From CADEFF01 sp964569315 (GTDB lineage Bacteria; Pseudomonadota; Alphaproteobacteria; Dongiales; Dongiaceae), in NCBI GenBank assembly GCA_964569315.1, contig CAZMUZ010000036.1, positions 1 through 30,703 on the forward strand: a stretch of DNA of 30,703 nucleotides. The letters run 5' to 3'. The notes below the pieces were generated by a model, which saw nothing but the letters and a program-made list of their open reading frames with translations, was not told the origin of the DNA and ran no database searches. Below are positions 22,698-30,418 of the stretch, piece by piece; within the stretch, counting starts at the first letter, position 1; each line of letters opens with the position of its first letter. A program made the position numbers and the translations under genes.

Positions 22698-23857
22698 CCG
22701 CGCAGGCGAGCGGCCAGACCGGAGCGATATTTCCGCAGGAGCCGCAGCGTGTGGCGGACCCTCGCCGCCCACAGCGCCGCACCGCGCTCCGCGCCATAGC
22801 GCGCCGCGATCTTCTCGCGCGAATAGGCGACAGCAAGCTCGTCTACGAGGAAGCGGCTGCGCCGATAGCCATAGGAACGCCGCGCCATGGCCATCGCCGC
22901 GCGATGATCGGCGATCGCCTGCGCGGGTAATGGCCAGTCATTCGGAAGCTCCAGGCGAAAGAGATCGGCGGCGCCGGCAAGCCAGGCCTCGACCGCACGC
23001 TGCAGCAAAGGATGCGCGGCCGCCTCGCGGCGGAGTTCCGCCCATGCCGGCAGATCGAGTGCGGCGGCGGCGGCGGCGAACTCGTAGAGCCCCTTGAGGT
23101 CGAGCAGGCGACGCGCAAGGCCGCGGTCCGAGATCCGGTGATTGGCGACGCCATGCAGGAGATGGCGCACCGGCCGAAGGCGCATCGCGCGAAGCCCGCC
23201 GCGCTCGAGCGCCAGCGCGTCGCGCCGAAGCGCCGCGGTCGGCAGGACCGCCTCGCCGGCCGCGGCGAGCGCCTGGTGATGGAGCTCGACGGCGCCCGGC
23301 GCATCGTCGGCGCGGAGCGGCGGCGCATGATGCTCGGCAAGGCCGGGCGCCGGGTCGGCGCGAAACCCGATCGCCAGGAGCGCCGCCATTGCCCGTTCGA
23401 TCTCCGCAGCCTCGACCAGAAGGTCGATATCGCGCATCGCGCGCCAGGCCGGCGCGCCGTCCCAGAGTGCCACCGCGCCTTTCAGCAGCAGCGGAACGAT
23501 GCGCGCCTCGTTCAGCACGGCGACCGCCCGGTCGAGCGTGCATTGCAGCCCCGCCGTGCGGCTCCGGTGGACGGCGTCCGCCCGTCGCAGCCGCTCGGCG
23601 ACCGGGATCCGATCGCCCTCGGCCGGCAGGGCGCGCGGCGCCGGCGGAACCAGCCCCTGCCCATCGAGCGCCGCGGCCAGCGCCGGCAGGAGACCGTAGC
23701 TGTCGGCGAGATCGATCAGGTCCTGCCATGGGGCCGGCGTCGAGAAGAGACGGGCGCGCAAGCGCGCGAGCCCGCCGGGCGCCGGCGCCACCGCGAGGCA
23801 GTCGCCGAGCAAAGCGAGGATCGCAGGGTCGCGGATCGTGGGAGGAAAGCGCTGCAC
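22694..23857 (-). CDS. nucleotidyltransferase-family protein (NTP_transf_5 type)
   Basis: A 387-residue protein with the core PLLLKGAVALWDG (122-134) and MRDIDLLVEAAEI (141-153). K126, D143 and D145 are the expected nucleotide/metal-binding residues of the uncharacterised NTP_transf_5 family. The remainder is Ala/Arg-rich helical sequence. This family recurs next to RiPP and glycosyltransferase genes. In some lasso clusters a member works after the HprK-like kinase and extends the C-terminal phosphate with sugar (from memory of the pseudomycoidin work, to be verified). It is read from a GTG start with GGAG 4 nt upstream, convergent to the operon. Its TAG and the glycosyltransferase TAG share the palindrome ctag (22694-22697), so no intergenic base exists between them. 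Confidence 0.85.
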   Translation of the reverse strand: MQRFPPTIRDPAILALLGDCLAVAPAPGGLARLRARLFSTPAPWQDLIDLADSYGLLPALAAALDGQGLVPPAPRALPAEGDRIPVAERLRRADAVHRSRTAGLQCTLDRAVAVLNEARIVPLLLKGAVALWDGAPAWRAMRDIDLLVEAAEIERAMAALLAIGFRADPAPGLAEHHAPPLRADDAPGAVELHHQALAAAGEAVLPTAALRRDALALERGGLRAMRLRPVRHLLHGVANHRISDRGLARRLLDLKGLYEFAAAAAALDLPAWAELRREAAAHPLLQRAVEAWLAGAADLFRLELPNDWPLPAQAIADHRAAMAMARRSYGYRRSRFLVDELAVAYSREKIAARYGAERGAALWAARVRHTLRLLRKYRSGLAARLRG

Positions 23858-23956
23858 GCGGCTCCGATGGCTGATGCCGCCGCCGGCAACCGGACGGCGC
23901 GCCTCATTCTATCGGGCGGTCGCGCGGGCTGACTATTGGTTCAGCGCTCGGGCGGG

Positions 23957-25243
23957 TCAGTACTCGGGCCGGGAGAGGCGCGGCTCGCCGAAGAGATAGC
24001 CCTGGCCGAAATCGATGCCGAGATCGAGCAGCTCCAGCAGCATCGGCTCGCTCTCGATCTTCTCGACGATGAGATCGAGCCCGGCGCGGTCGAAGCGGCG
24101 CTTCAGCGGCGCGAGGCCGGCGCCGCGGCCGGCTTCGGTCGGCGAGAGCAGGCGATGCGCGTCGATCTTGAGATAGCGGAAGTTCCGCTGCCCGAGCGCA
24201 TAGGGATCGAAATCGAGATGGGTGATCCGGTCCATCGAGAAGCGGAAGCCGAGGCCGGCGAGGCGCTGCAGGTCGCGCTCCAGCTCGCCGTCCATCGCAT
24301 CGATCGCCGATTGCGGGAACTCGAGCATGATGGAGGAGGCGTTGTCGGCGTTCTCGGCCAGCATCGCGACGAAATCGCGGAAGAAATCGCGGTCGGCGAG
24401 GGTGCGCGGCGAGATGTTGCAGAAGAACCCGACCGAGAGATGCTTGCGCCGCAGCTTCCGCACGAGCTGCACGCAGCGGAAGAGCAGGATGTTGTCGATC
24501 GGCGTGATGAGGCCGGTGCGCTCGGCGAGCGCGATATACTGCTCCGGCAGCACCATCGCGTTCTCCCCCACCGGGAAGCGCGTATAGCATTCGTAGAAGC
24601 GGCGCTTGCGCTGCGGCAGGCTGACGACCGGCTGCAGCCAGAGCTCGACGCGATCGTCGCGCAACCCCGCCTGCAGCACGTCCAGGATCTGCGTGTCGCT
24701 GAGGTCGCGGCGCACCAGCGGACCCGGACGCTCGATCTCGCGGGTGGCTCCCGGCATGGCCGGATCGAAATCGGCGACGGGCGCAGGGCGCGGCGCGGAA
24801 GGCGGGGCGATCGGCGGCGGCGCCATCGGTTCCGGCTGCGGATCGGGAGCCGGCGCCGCCAGGCCGGTGCGGGTTTCGTAGAGACGTTCGATCAGGCTCT
24901 GCAGCAGCTTGACCTCGGTCACGACGCTGCCGACTTCCGGCCCGGACTCGTTCCGCGCGATGCGGCTCCGGATCATGTCGGCCTCGTCGCGCAGCCGCAG
25001 CAGGTCGCGATTGGCATCGGCCCAGCCCATGCGCAGCGTCGCGAGCTCGCCGTCGAGCGCATTGTCCGCGGCGCGGCGCGCGATGCTCTCATGCAGCGCG
25101 AAACCCGCGAGCAGCACGCCGAGCGCCGCCAGGATCGCCGGGCTGCCGACGAACGCCGCCGGCAGGTGGGCGGCAAGGAGGAAGGCGACGGCCGCAGCCG
25201 AGGCATAGGTGAGGAACAGCGCGGAATGGCGGGCGAAGGACAT
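23957..25243 (-). CDS. membrane-anchored EAL-domain protein with altered catalytic loop
   Basis: A 428-residue protein. The N-terminus has one or two membrane helices (about 8-50), then a helical coiled region (60-125), a Pro-rich linker (128-175) and an EAL domain (180-428). EAL enzymes hydrolyse c-di-GMP. Of the usual metal and catalytic residues, E218 (in YECYTR, replacing EALxR), N276 (FCNIS), E308 (LEFP), K359 (YLKID), E394 (VEKIE) and Q414 (FGQGY) can be placed. The DDFGTG loop, however, is MDRITHLDF: the first Asp (D338) is kept, the second is Arg (R339). Loss of that metal ligand and of loop 6 suggests no or weak hydrolysis, so it may bind c-di-GMP or a partner instead. It follows pyrD by 89 nt. 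The start ATG has a weak SD. Confidence 0.9.
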   Translation of the reverse strand: MSFARHSALFLTYASAAAVAFLLAAHLPAAFVGSPAILAALGVLLAGFALHESIARRAADNALDGELATLRMGWADANRDLLRLRDEADMIRSRIARNESGPEVGSVVTEVKLLQSLIERLYETRTGLAAPAPDPQPEPMAPPPIAPPSAPRPAPVADFDPAMPGATREIERPGPLVRRDLSDTQILDVLQAGLRDDRVELWLQPVVSLPQRKRRFYECYTRFPVGENAMVLPEQYIALAERTGLITPIDNILLFRCVQLVRKLRRKHLSVGFFCNISPRTLADRDFFRDFVAMLAENADNASSIMLEFPQSAIDAMDGELERDLQRLAGLGFRFSMDRITHLDFDPYALGQRNFRYLKIDAHRLLSPTEAGRGAGLAPLKRRFDRAGLDLIVEKIESEPMLLELLDLGIDFGQGYLFGEPRLSRPEY

Positions 25244-25332
25244 CGGGCGGGCGAACCGGAGCTTGAGGGCAATGACGGCCGCAACTATCGCCCGGAACCG
25301 CTTGATGCATGCTTAACGGGCGGTCCCGCGGG

Positions 25333-26373
25333 TCAGCGGTGATCGGCCCCGACCGCCGCGGAAACCGTGGCAAAGCCGTCGGCGCGAAGCCGGTCCGCGA
25401 GCTCGCGCTTGATCCGCCGCACCAGGCCCGGCCCCTCATAGACGAGCGCCGTATAGAGCTGCAGCAGCGACGCGCCGGCGCGAATCCGGACATAGGCATC
25501 GGCGCCGGTGGCGATCCCGCCGACGCCGATCAGCGGCAGGCGGCCTTCGGTCAGGCCGTAGAGACGCCCCAGCATCGCGGTCGCCGGGCCCCGCAGCGGC
25601 GCGCCGCTGAGCCCGCCCGTCTCGCCGCGGTGCCGCCCGCGCAGCGATGCCGGCCGCGCGGTCGTCGTGTTGGCGAGGATGAGCCCGGCCAGCGAATGGT
25701 CGAGGGCGACCCGCGCGATGTCCCGTTCGTCCTCGGGTGCTAGATCGGGCGCGATCTTGACCAGGAGCGGCGTTTCGCGCGCGGCGGATGCACGCACCGC
25801 TTCGATCAGCCCGACGAGCGCCGCCGGATCCTGGAGCGCGCGCAAGCCCGGCGTGTTGGGCGAGGAGACATTGAGCACGAGATAGTCGGCGAAGCGCGCC
25901 AGATGCCGCGCGCCCTCAGCATAGTCCACCGCCGCATCGGCCGTTTCCTTGTTCTTGCCGAGGTTGATGCCGAGGATGCCCTTCGGTTTGTGCCGGGCGA
26001 GGCGCGCCGCGACGCGCCGCACGCCGTCATTGTTGAAGCCCATCCGGTTGATGACGGCGCGGTCCTCGGCAAGGCGAAAGAGGCGCGGCCGCGGATTGCC
26101 GGCCTGCGGCCGCGGCGTCACGCTGCCGATCTCGACGAAGCCGAATCCGAGCCGATGGGCGCCCCGGTAGGCCTCGGCGCTCTTGTCGAAGCCGGCGGCG
26201 AGGCCGATCGGGTTCGGGAACCGGCGGCCCCAGACTTCCGTTTCAAGGATGGGGTCATCCGATCCTGCATTGCCGACGAGACCGCTTTGCAACGCGCGCA
26301 CCGCCGCGCGGTGGGCAAGCTCGGGCGGCAGCAGCCGCAGGGCCGGCAGCAGAAGGGGGAGAAAATCGGGCAT
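25333..26373 (-). CDS. pyrD: dihydroorotate dehydrogenase (quinone), class 2
   Basis: A 346-residue FMN enzyme that oxidises dihydroorotate to orotate in pyrimidine synthesis, passing electrons to membrane quinone. The N-terminal helical segment (MPDFLPLLLPALRLLPPELA) is the membrane/quinone-docking extension of class 2 enzymes. IGLAAGFDKSAE (56-67), INRMGFNNDG (108-117) and INLGKNK (136-142) bind FMN. The catalytic Ser is S171 in LNVSSPNTPGLR. The end of the barrel shows GVGGIATGADA and LYTALVYEGPGL. Length is typical. It is divergent from the S24 regulator gene across a 259-nt gap, and the EAL gene follows it. The SD before the ATG is weak. Confidence 0.97.
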   Translation of the reverse strand: MPDFLPLLLPALRLLPPELAHRAAVRALQSGLVGNAGSDDPILETEVWGRRFPNPIGLAAGFDKSAEAYRGAHRLGFGFVEIGSVTPRPQAGNPRPRLFRLAEDRAVINRMGFNNDGVRRVAARLARHKPKGILGINLGKNKETADAAVDYAEGARHLARFADYLVLNVSSPNTPGLRALQDPAALVGLIEAVRASAARETPLLVKIAPDLAPEDERDIARVALDHSLAGLILANTTTARPASLRGRHRGETGGLSGAPLRGPATAMLGRLYGLTEGRLPLIGVGGIATGADAYVRIRAGASLLQLYTALVYEGPGLVRRIKRELADRLRADGFATVSAAVGADHR

Positions 26374-26461
26374 GAAACGGGGCGACCGGCTGAATAAGGC
26401 ATGTGAGGGCGTGTCCGGCCCGCATCGGAGCTTACCAAAATCGCCGGCGGCGAGAATAGCG

Positions 26462-26518
26462 GTTCCGCTCTGTAGAACAGCGAATGGCTTGATTGCGCCC
26501 CGGCAAGGTTCTAGAACC
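26462..26518. promoter_or_regulatory. candidate operators of the S24 regulator
   Basis: Two GTTC/GAAC inverted repeats lie in the pyrD-regulator gap. ggttctagaacc (26507-26518) is a perfect 12-bp palindrome. gttc-N9-gaac (26462-26478) lies 30 bp further upstream of the regulator gene. A related ttct-N3-agaa (27305-27315) overlaps the promoter after the regulator gene. HTH-S24 regulators usually bind such dyads and control their own gene. The binding itself is inferred. Confidence 0.45.
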
Positions 26519-26632
26519 CTGACCAGTAGGAAATGAAACCCTCACTCTGCAACCGGAACGCGCGAGTTTTGCCAGGAAATCCGGCGGCTCGCCGCGGTTG
26601 CATTACCTCGTTCGAATAGGGCGGCGCTGACG

Positions 26633-27265
26633 ATGTTGCGGCATGCGGATGTTTGGCGAGCGATCGACCGGCTGGCGGCGAAGCACGGCATGACGGCGTC
26701 CGGACTCGCGCGCGCAGCCGGCCTCGATGCGACGACCTTCAACAAGAGCAAGCGGAAGAGCCGCGAGGGCAAGCTGCGCTGGCCGAACACCGATTCCATC
26801 GCGCGGGTGCTCGAGGCGACCGGCGAGTCGGTGAGCGTCTTCGTGGGGCTGATGGGCAATTCGGCGGCGAACGGCGAGAAGCGCCGCGTGCCCGCGATCT
26901 CCTTCGTCGAAGCGGCGCGCGGCAATCATTTCGACGAGGCCGGCTATCCGAGCGGGCGCGGCTGGGACGAGATCGAGTTTCCAGGCGCGCCGGACCCGGC
27001 GATGTATGCGCTGCGCGTGACGGGCAACAGCCTGGAGCCGACCTATCGGCAGGGCGACATCCTGATCATGTCGCCGGCCGCGCCGATCCGTCGCGGCGAC
27101 CGCATCCTGCTGCGCACGCGCAAGGGCGAGGTGATCCTCAAGGAGCTGCTTCGTCGCACCGCGCGGCGCGTCGAGCTGCGCTCGCTCAACCCTTCCGGCA
27201 GCGAGCGCGCCGTCGCGCCGGACGACATCCGGTGGATGGCGCGCATCCTCTGGGCGAGCCAGTAG
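26633..27265 (+). CDS. HTH and S24-peptidase-like (CI/LexA-like) transcriptional regulator
   Basis: This 210-residue protein has an N-terminal CI-type helix-turn-helix (about 5-75; GMTASGLARAAGLDATTFNK is the recognition region). A C-terminal S24 domain follows, with Ser133 (VTGNSLEPTYRQGD) and Lys170 (GEVILKEL), the Ser-Lys dyad of LexA/CI self-cleaving repressors. I see no clear Ala-Gly or Cys-Gly cleavage site in the linker (about 76-125), although GNSAANGEK and ARGN occur there, so autoproteolysis is uncertain. It is not LexA itself: the HTH belongs to the phage-repressor type. Similar proteins occur as single chromosomal genes in alphaproteobacteria without phage around them. No prophage genes are seen here. 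Palindromic sites upstream suggest autoregulation. Confidence 0.9.
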   Translation: MLRHADVWRAIDRLAAKHGMTASGLARAAGLDATTFNKSKRKSREGKLRWPNTDSIARVLEATGESVSVFVGLMGNSAANGEKRRVPAISFVEAARGNHFDEAGYPSGRGWDEIEFPGAPDPAMYALRVTGNSLEPTYRQGDILIMSPAAPIRRGDRILLRTRKGEVILKELLRRTARRVELRSLNPSGSERAVAPDDIRWMARILWASQ

Positions 27266-27287
27266 GCGCGAAACCCGCACGCGAACC

Positions 27288-27316
27288 TTGACTTTTCGAG
27301 CAACTTCTGCTAGAAA
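27288..27316 (+). promoter_or_regulatory. sigma-70-like promoter for the small ORF at 27349
   Basis: TTGACT (27288-27293), a spacer of exactly 17 bases and TAGAAA (27311-27316) begin 23 nt after the S24-regulator stop codon. A small dyad (gcta-gaaa-tagc, 27309-27320) and ttct-N3-agaa overlap the -10 box, so a repressor could act here. Transcription would start near 27323, about 26 nt before the ATG at 27349. Confidence 0.6.
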
Positions 27317-27348
27317 TAGCAAAATCCCCCATCGATCGACGTGACGAC

Positions 27349-27621
27349 ATGCGGAACGCGGACGCGGCTGTCCTGAGTTCGCTGCATCGCCGCTATGACG
27401 GCCCGGTCCCGGCGGCGCTGCGAGAGGCCGCGCGCAATGGCGGATCCGGGACGCTGCAGCAGGTTCTCGTCCTCGCCGAGAGCCGCGCCCTCGATCACCG
27501 GGCGGCGGGCTGCCGGGCGGCGGCCTGTCTCGCACGCGACCCTGGGCAGAGTTCCGCCGCGACGCTTCGCGACATCCGCGCGGCGGCGATCGCCCTTCGC
27601 CAGGCGCCTTTCGCCGGCTGA
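27349..27621 (+). CDS. small protein of unknown function
   Basis: A 90-residue Ala/Arg-rich, probably helical protein (MRNADAAVLSSLHRRYDGP ... LRQAPFAG) that I do not recognise. Support for a real gene comes from the good promoter ending 32 nt upstream, high G/C at third codon positions, and its place directly after the S24-regulator gene on the same strand. Against it, the SD is weak (GTGACGAC before ATG). Two Cys (in GCRAAACLARD) are the only notable side chains; there is no signal peptide or membrane helix. A plausible role is a target or partner of the regulator, but this is inference. Confidence 0.5.
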   Translation: MRNADAAVLSSLHRRYDGPVPAALREAARNGGSGTLQQVLVLAESRALDHRAAGCRAAACLARDPGQSSAATLRDIRAAAIALRQAPFAG

Positions 27622-27757
27622 CGCGTCCACGCCGGCGATTCCGCTTTCCCTGCCGAGCTTTACCGCCCGACGACAGGTCGGGCGCGGCGACGGACGCGGA
27701 GGAATTCCGCTGCCGCCCCTGTTGCCCGGCGATACCAGGCGTTATGCTTTCCCCGTC

Positions 27758-28642
27758 ATGGGAAAACAATCAGGCAAGACCTCCGAGCTCGGCGACGCGC
27801 AGCAATCCCGTGCGCTCCATTTCATCGACGGCAAGTGGATCGACGGCAATCCGCTGCTGCTCGGCGCCTGGTCGCATGCGACCTGGATGGGGGCGGCCGT
27901 CTTCGACGGCGCCCGCGCCTTCGAGGGCGTGACGCCCGATCTCGAGCTGCATTGCCAGCGCACCATCAGGTCCGCCCAGGCGCTCGGGCTTCGCTCGCCG
28001 CTCACCGCCGGGGAGATCGAGGAGATCCTGCGCGACGGTATCGCGCGCTATCCGCGCGGCACGCCGCTCTATCTGCGGCCCTTCCTCTGGTCGGAGGACG
28101 GCTTCATGGCGCCCGATCCCGCCAGCACCCGGATCGCGATCTCGGTCGTGGAATCGCCGCTGCCGGAGCCCAAGGGCTTCAGCGCCAGCGTCTCGAAATG
28201 GCGGCGGCCCTCGCCGGAGACGGCGCCGACCGATGCGAAGGCGGTCTGCCTCTATGCGCAGGCCGGCCGCGCCAGCGCCGAGGCGCGGGCGCGAGGATTC
28301 GACGAGGCGGTGATGCTGGATCCGCTCGGCAATGTGGCGGAGTTCTCCAGCGCCAATCTCTGGATCGCGAAGGACGGTGCCGCGCATACGCCCGCCGCCA
28401 ACGGCACCTTCCTCAGCGGCATCACGCGGCAGCGCGTCATCGGGCTGCTGCGCGCCGCCGGCATCGAGGTCTTCGAGCGCACCCTCGCGCCCCGCGACCT
28501 CATCGAGGCCGACGAGATCTTCTCGACCGGCAATTACGGCAAGGTGATGCCGGCGAGCCGGATCGAGGAGCGCCCTCTGCAGCCGGGGCCGATCTGCACG
28601 CTCGCCCGCCAGCTCTACTGGGAATTCGCGCACGGCAAATAG
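27758..28642 (+). CDS. ilvE: class IV aminotransferase, branched-chain type
   Basis: A 294-residue PLP enzyme of the fold-type IV group (IlvE/DAAT/PabC). The N-terminal AAVFDGARAFEGV (46-58) is the substrate-side motif of branched-chain aminotransferases. The Schiff-base lysine is K161 in APTDAKAVCLYAQAGRA, and E195 in GNVAEFSSANLW contacts the PLP ring nitrogen. GTFLSGITRQRVIGLL and EIFSTGNYGKVMP complete the pattern. It would transfer amino groups between Leu/Ile/Val and 2-oxoglutarate, although D-amino-acid or aromatic specificity cannot be excluded by eye. The ATG at 27758 begins a tail of about 17 residues before the fold; a longer in-frame reading upstream is non-coding. A 136-nt gap lies before it. 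It converges on lysK, 74 nt away stop to stop. Confidence 0.88.
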   Translation: MGKQSGKTSELGDAQQSRALHFIDGKWIDGNPLLLGAWSHATWMGAAVFDGARAFEGVTPDLELHCQRTIRSAQALGLRSPLTAGEIEEILRDGIARYPRGTPLYLRPFLWSEDGFMAPDPASTRIAISVVESPLPEPKGFSASVSKWRRPSPETAPTDAKAVCLYAQAGRASAEARARGFDEAVMLDPLGNVAEFSSANLWIAKDGAAHTPAANGTFLSGITRQRVIGLLRAAGIEVFERTLAPRDLIEADEIFSTGNYGKVMPASRIEERPLQPGPICTLARQLYWEFAHGK

Positions 28643-28658
28643 CGCGCGCGTGTGCCGG

Positions 28659-28739
28659 TCAGGCGGCGAGATTCTCGCCGGCGCCAATCAGGCGGCGAGG
28701 TTCTCGCCGGTGTCGGTCAGGCGGCGAGATTCTCGCCTG
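28659..28739. repeat. three tandem 29-bp copies of the lysK 3' end
   Basis: tcaggcggcgagattctcgcc occurs at 28659, 28688 (one change, gagg for gaga) and 28717, period 29 bp. The third copy is the actual last codons and stop of lysK (GENLAA-stop on the minus strand); the others lie beyond the stop. Each holds the inverted repeat ggcgaga-t-tctcgcc. Spacers between copies (6 to 8 bases) differ. They fill the gap between convergent ilvE and lysK. Confidence 0.9.
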
Positions 28740-30300
28740 CGAGGGCGCGGCGGATAAGGACCCGCGTCTCCTCGAGGCCATAGAGCTCTATGAAGCTGCC
28801 CATGCGCGGCCCCTGGTCCTGGCCGAGCAGCACCTCGTAAAGCGACTTGAACCAGGCGCGCAGGTCGGCGAATTCGTGCCGCTTGCCGACCTCGTAGACG
28901 AGGTTCTGAATCGTCTCCGCATCGGCCGCCGCCGGCAGCGCGTCGAGGCCGGCGAGGAGATCGGCGAGCGCCGCCAGCTCCATCGCGCTCGCCGCACGAT
29001 AGCGTTTTTTCGGCTTCACGAAATCGCGGTAATAGGCGATCGCATGGCCGACCAGCCGGTCGAGCAGCGGCTCGGTCGCGGGCGTGGCGCCGGGCCGGTA
29101 GCGCGAGATGAAGCCCCAGAGCACCGCCTTCTCCTCCGAATTGCAGACGCCGGCGAGGTTGAGGAGGATGTTGAAGCCGAGCGGCGAGCTCGCAGCCGGC
29201 GGGCTGCCGTCATGGATGTGCCAGACGGGGTTCTCCAGCCTGAGGGCCGCGTTCTCCTGCGGGAATTTTTCTAGGAAGGCGAGGTAATCGTCCACCGCCC
29301 GCGGGATCGCGTCGAAATAGAGCCGCTTCGCCGTGCGCGGCTTCTGGAACATGAAGAGCGACAGGCTTTCCGGCGGCGCGTAGGTGAGCCACTCCTCGAC
29401 CGAGAGCCCGTTGCCCTTGGATTTCGAGATCTTCTCGCCCTTCTCGTCGAGGAAGAGCTCGTAATTGAAGCCTTCCGGCGGCGGGCCGCCGAGGATGCGG
29501 CAGATCTTCCCGGCGAGCTGCACCGAGGGGATCAGGTCCTTGCCGGCCATCTCGTAATCGACGCCGAGCGCATGCCAGCGCATCGCCCAGTCGGGCTTCC
29601 ATTGCAGCTTGGCGCGGCCGCCGGTGACCGGCTGCTCGATCGTGCTGCCGTCCTCGTCCGTGAAGGTGATCGTGCCGGCCGCGGCGTCATGGGCGAGGAT
29701 CGGCACCTGCAGCACGCGGCCGGTGGAAGGGCTCAGCGGCAGGAACGGGCTGTAGCTCTGCTGCCGCTCCTCGCGGAGCGAGGGCAGCATCACCGCCATG
29801 ATCTCGTCGTATTTCCGCAGCACCGCGAGCAGCGCCTCGTCGAAGCGGCCGCTCCGGTACCAGTCCGAGGCGCTCTGGAACTCGTACTCGAAGCCGAAGC
29901 CGTCGAGGAAGCCGCGCAGCATCGCATTGTTGTGATGGCCGAAGCTTTCGAACTTGCCGAAGGGATCGGGCACGGTCGTGAGCGGCTTGCCGAGATGCTC
30001 GCGCAGCATCTCGCGGTTCGGCACGTTCTCCGGCACCTTGCGCAAACCGTCCATGTCGTCCGAGAAGGCGAAGAGCCGCGTCGGCAGATCGGAGAGGCGG
30101 CGGAAGGCCTGGCGCACCATGGTGGTGCGAACCACCTCGCCGAAGGTGCCGATATGCGGCAGGCCGGAGGGACCGTAGCCGGTCTCGAACAGCACATAGC
30201 CCTTCGCCGGCGGCGCATCCTTGTAGCGCTCGACGAGCTTCCGCGCCTCCTCGAACGGCCACGCCTTCGCCTGCATCGCCAGAATGCGCTCGCTCGCCAT
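28717..30300 (-). CDS. lysK: class I lysyl-tRNA synthetase
   Basis: This 527-residue enzyme charges tRNA-Lys. It is the archaeal-type class I enzyme found in alphaproteobacteria, spirochetes and archaea instead of the common class II LysS. The Rossmann fold carries the HIGH-type motif PHIGTF (HIGT at 49-52) in GPSGLPHIGTFGEV and the KMSKS-type motif KISKS (290-294) in GEKISKSKGNG. Specific class I LysRS segments are TRLFAFSDDMDGLRKVPEN and WYRSGRFDEAL. The C-terminal half is the helical anticodon-binding cage. I chose ATG 30300; an in-frame ATG at 30336 would add 12 unlikely residues. The upstream gap to the divergent last gene is 118 nt. Its 3' end is triplicated downstream. Confidence 0.97.
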   Translation of the reverse strand: MASERILAMQAKAWPFEEARKLVERYKDAPPAKGYVLFETGYGPSGLPHIGTFGEVVRTTMVRQAFRRLSDLPTRLFAFSDDMDGLRKVPENVPNREMLREHLGKPLTTVPDPFGKFESFGHHNNAMLRGFLDGFGFEYEFQSASDWYRSGRFDEALLAVLRKYDEIMAVMLPSLREERQQSYSPFLPLSPSTGRVLQVPILAHDAAAGTITFTDEDGSTIEQPVTGGRAKLQWKPDWAMRWHALGVDYEMAGKDLIPSVQLAGKICRILGGPPPEGFNYELFLDEKGEKISKSKGNGLSVEEWLTYAPPESLSLFMFQKPRTAKRLYFDAIPRAVDDYLAFLEKFPQENAALRLENPVWHIHDGSPPAASSPLGFNILLNLAGVCNSEEKAVLWGFISRYRPGATPATEPLLDRLVGHAIAYYRDFVKPKKRYRAASAMELAALADLLAGLDALPAAADAETIQNLVYEVGKRHEFADLRAWFKSLYEVLLGQDQGPRMGSFIELYGLEETRVLIRRALAGENLAA

Positions 30301-30418
30301 CACCCGCCGCCGATCGTTCGAAAACCGGCCGGACACTAGGGGCCCCGGGCCGGGGCGTCAACGCCCGCCCACATCGCTGGGACCGCGGATGCGCGGCCGA
30401 TATACTGCGAGAACCAGC

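Noticed and set aside
20196..23857. A classical lasso peptide or PQQ biosynthesis cluster
   Set aside because: RRE and kinase fit, but no lasso B2 transglutaminase-like protease, no asparagine-synthetase-like cyclase, and no pqqA/B/C/E gene is present in the window.
26374..26632. An SOS (LexA) box upstream of the S24 regulator
   Set aside because: The alphaproteobacterial LexA box is a direct repeat, GTTC-N7-GTTC. Only inverted GTTC/GAAC pairs with other spacings are found.
28659..28739. A CRISPR-like array because of regular short repeats
   Set aside because: There are three units only, spacers of 6-8 bases, and repeats equal to the lysK 3' end. No cas genes are nearby.
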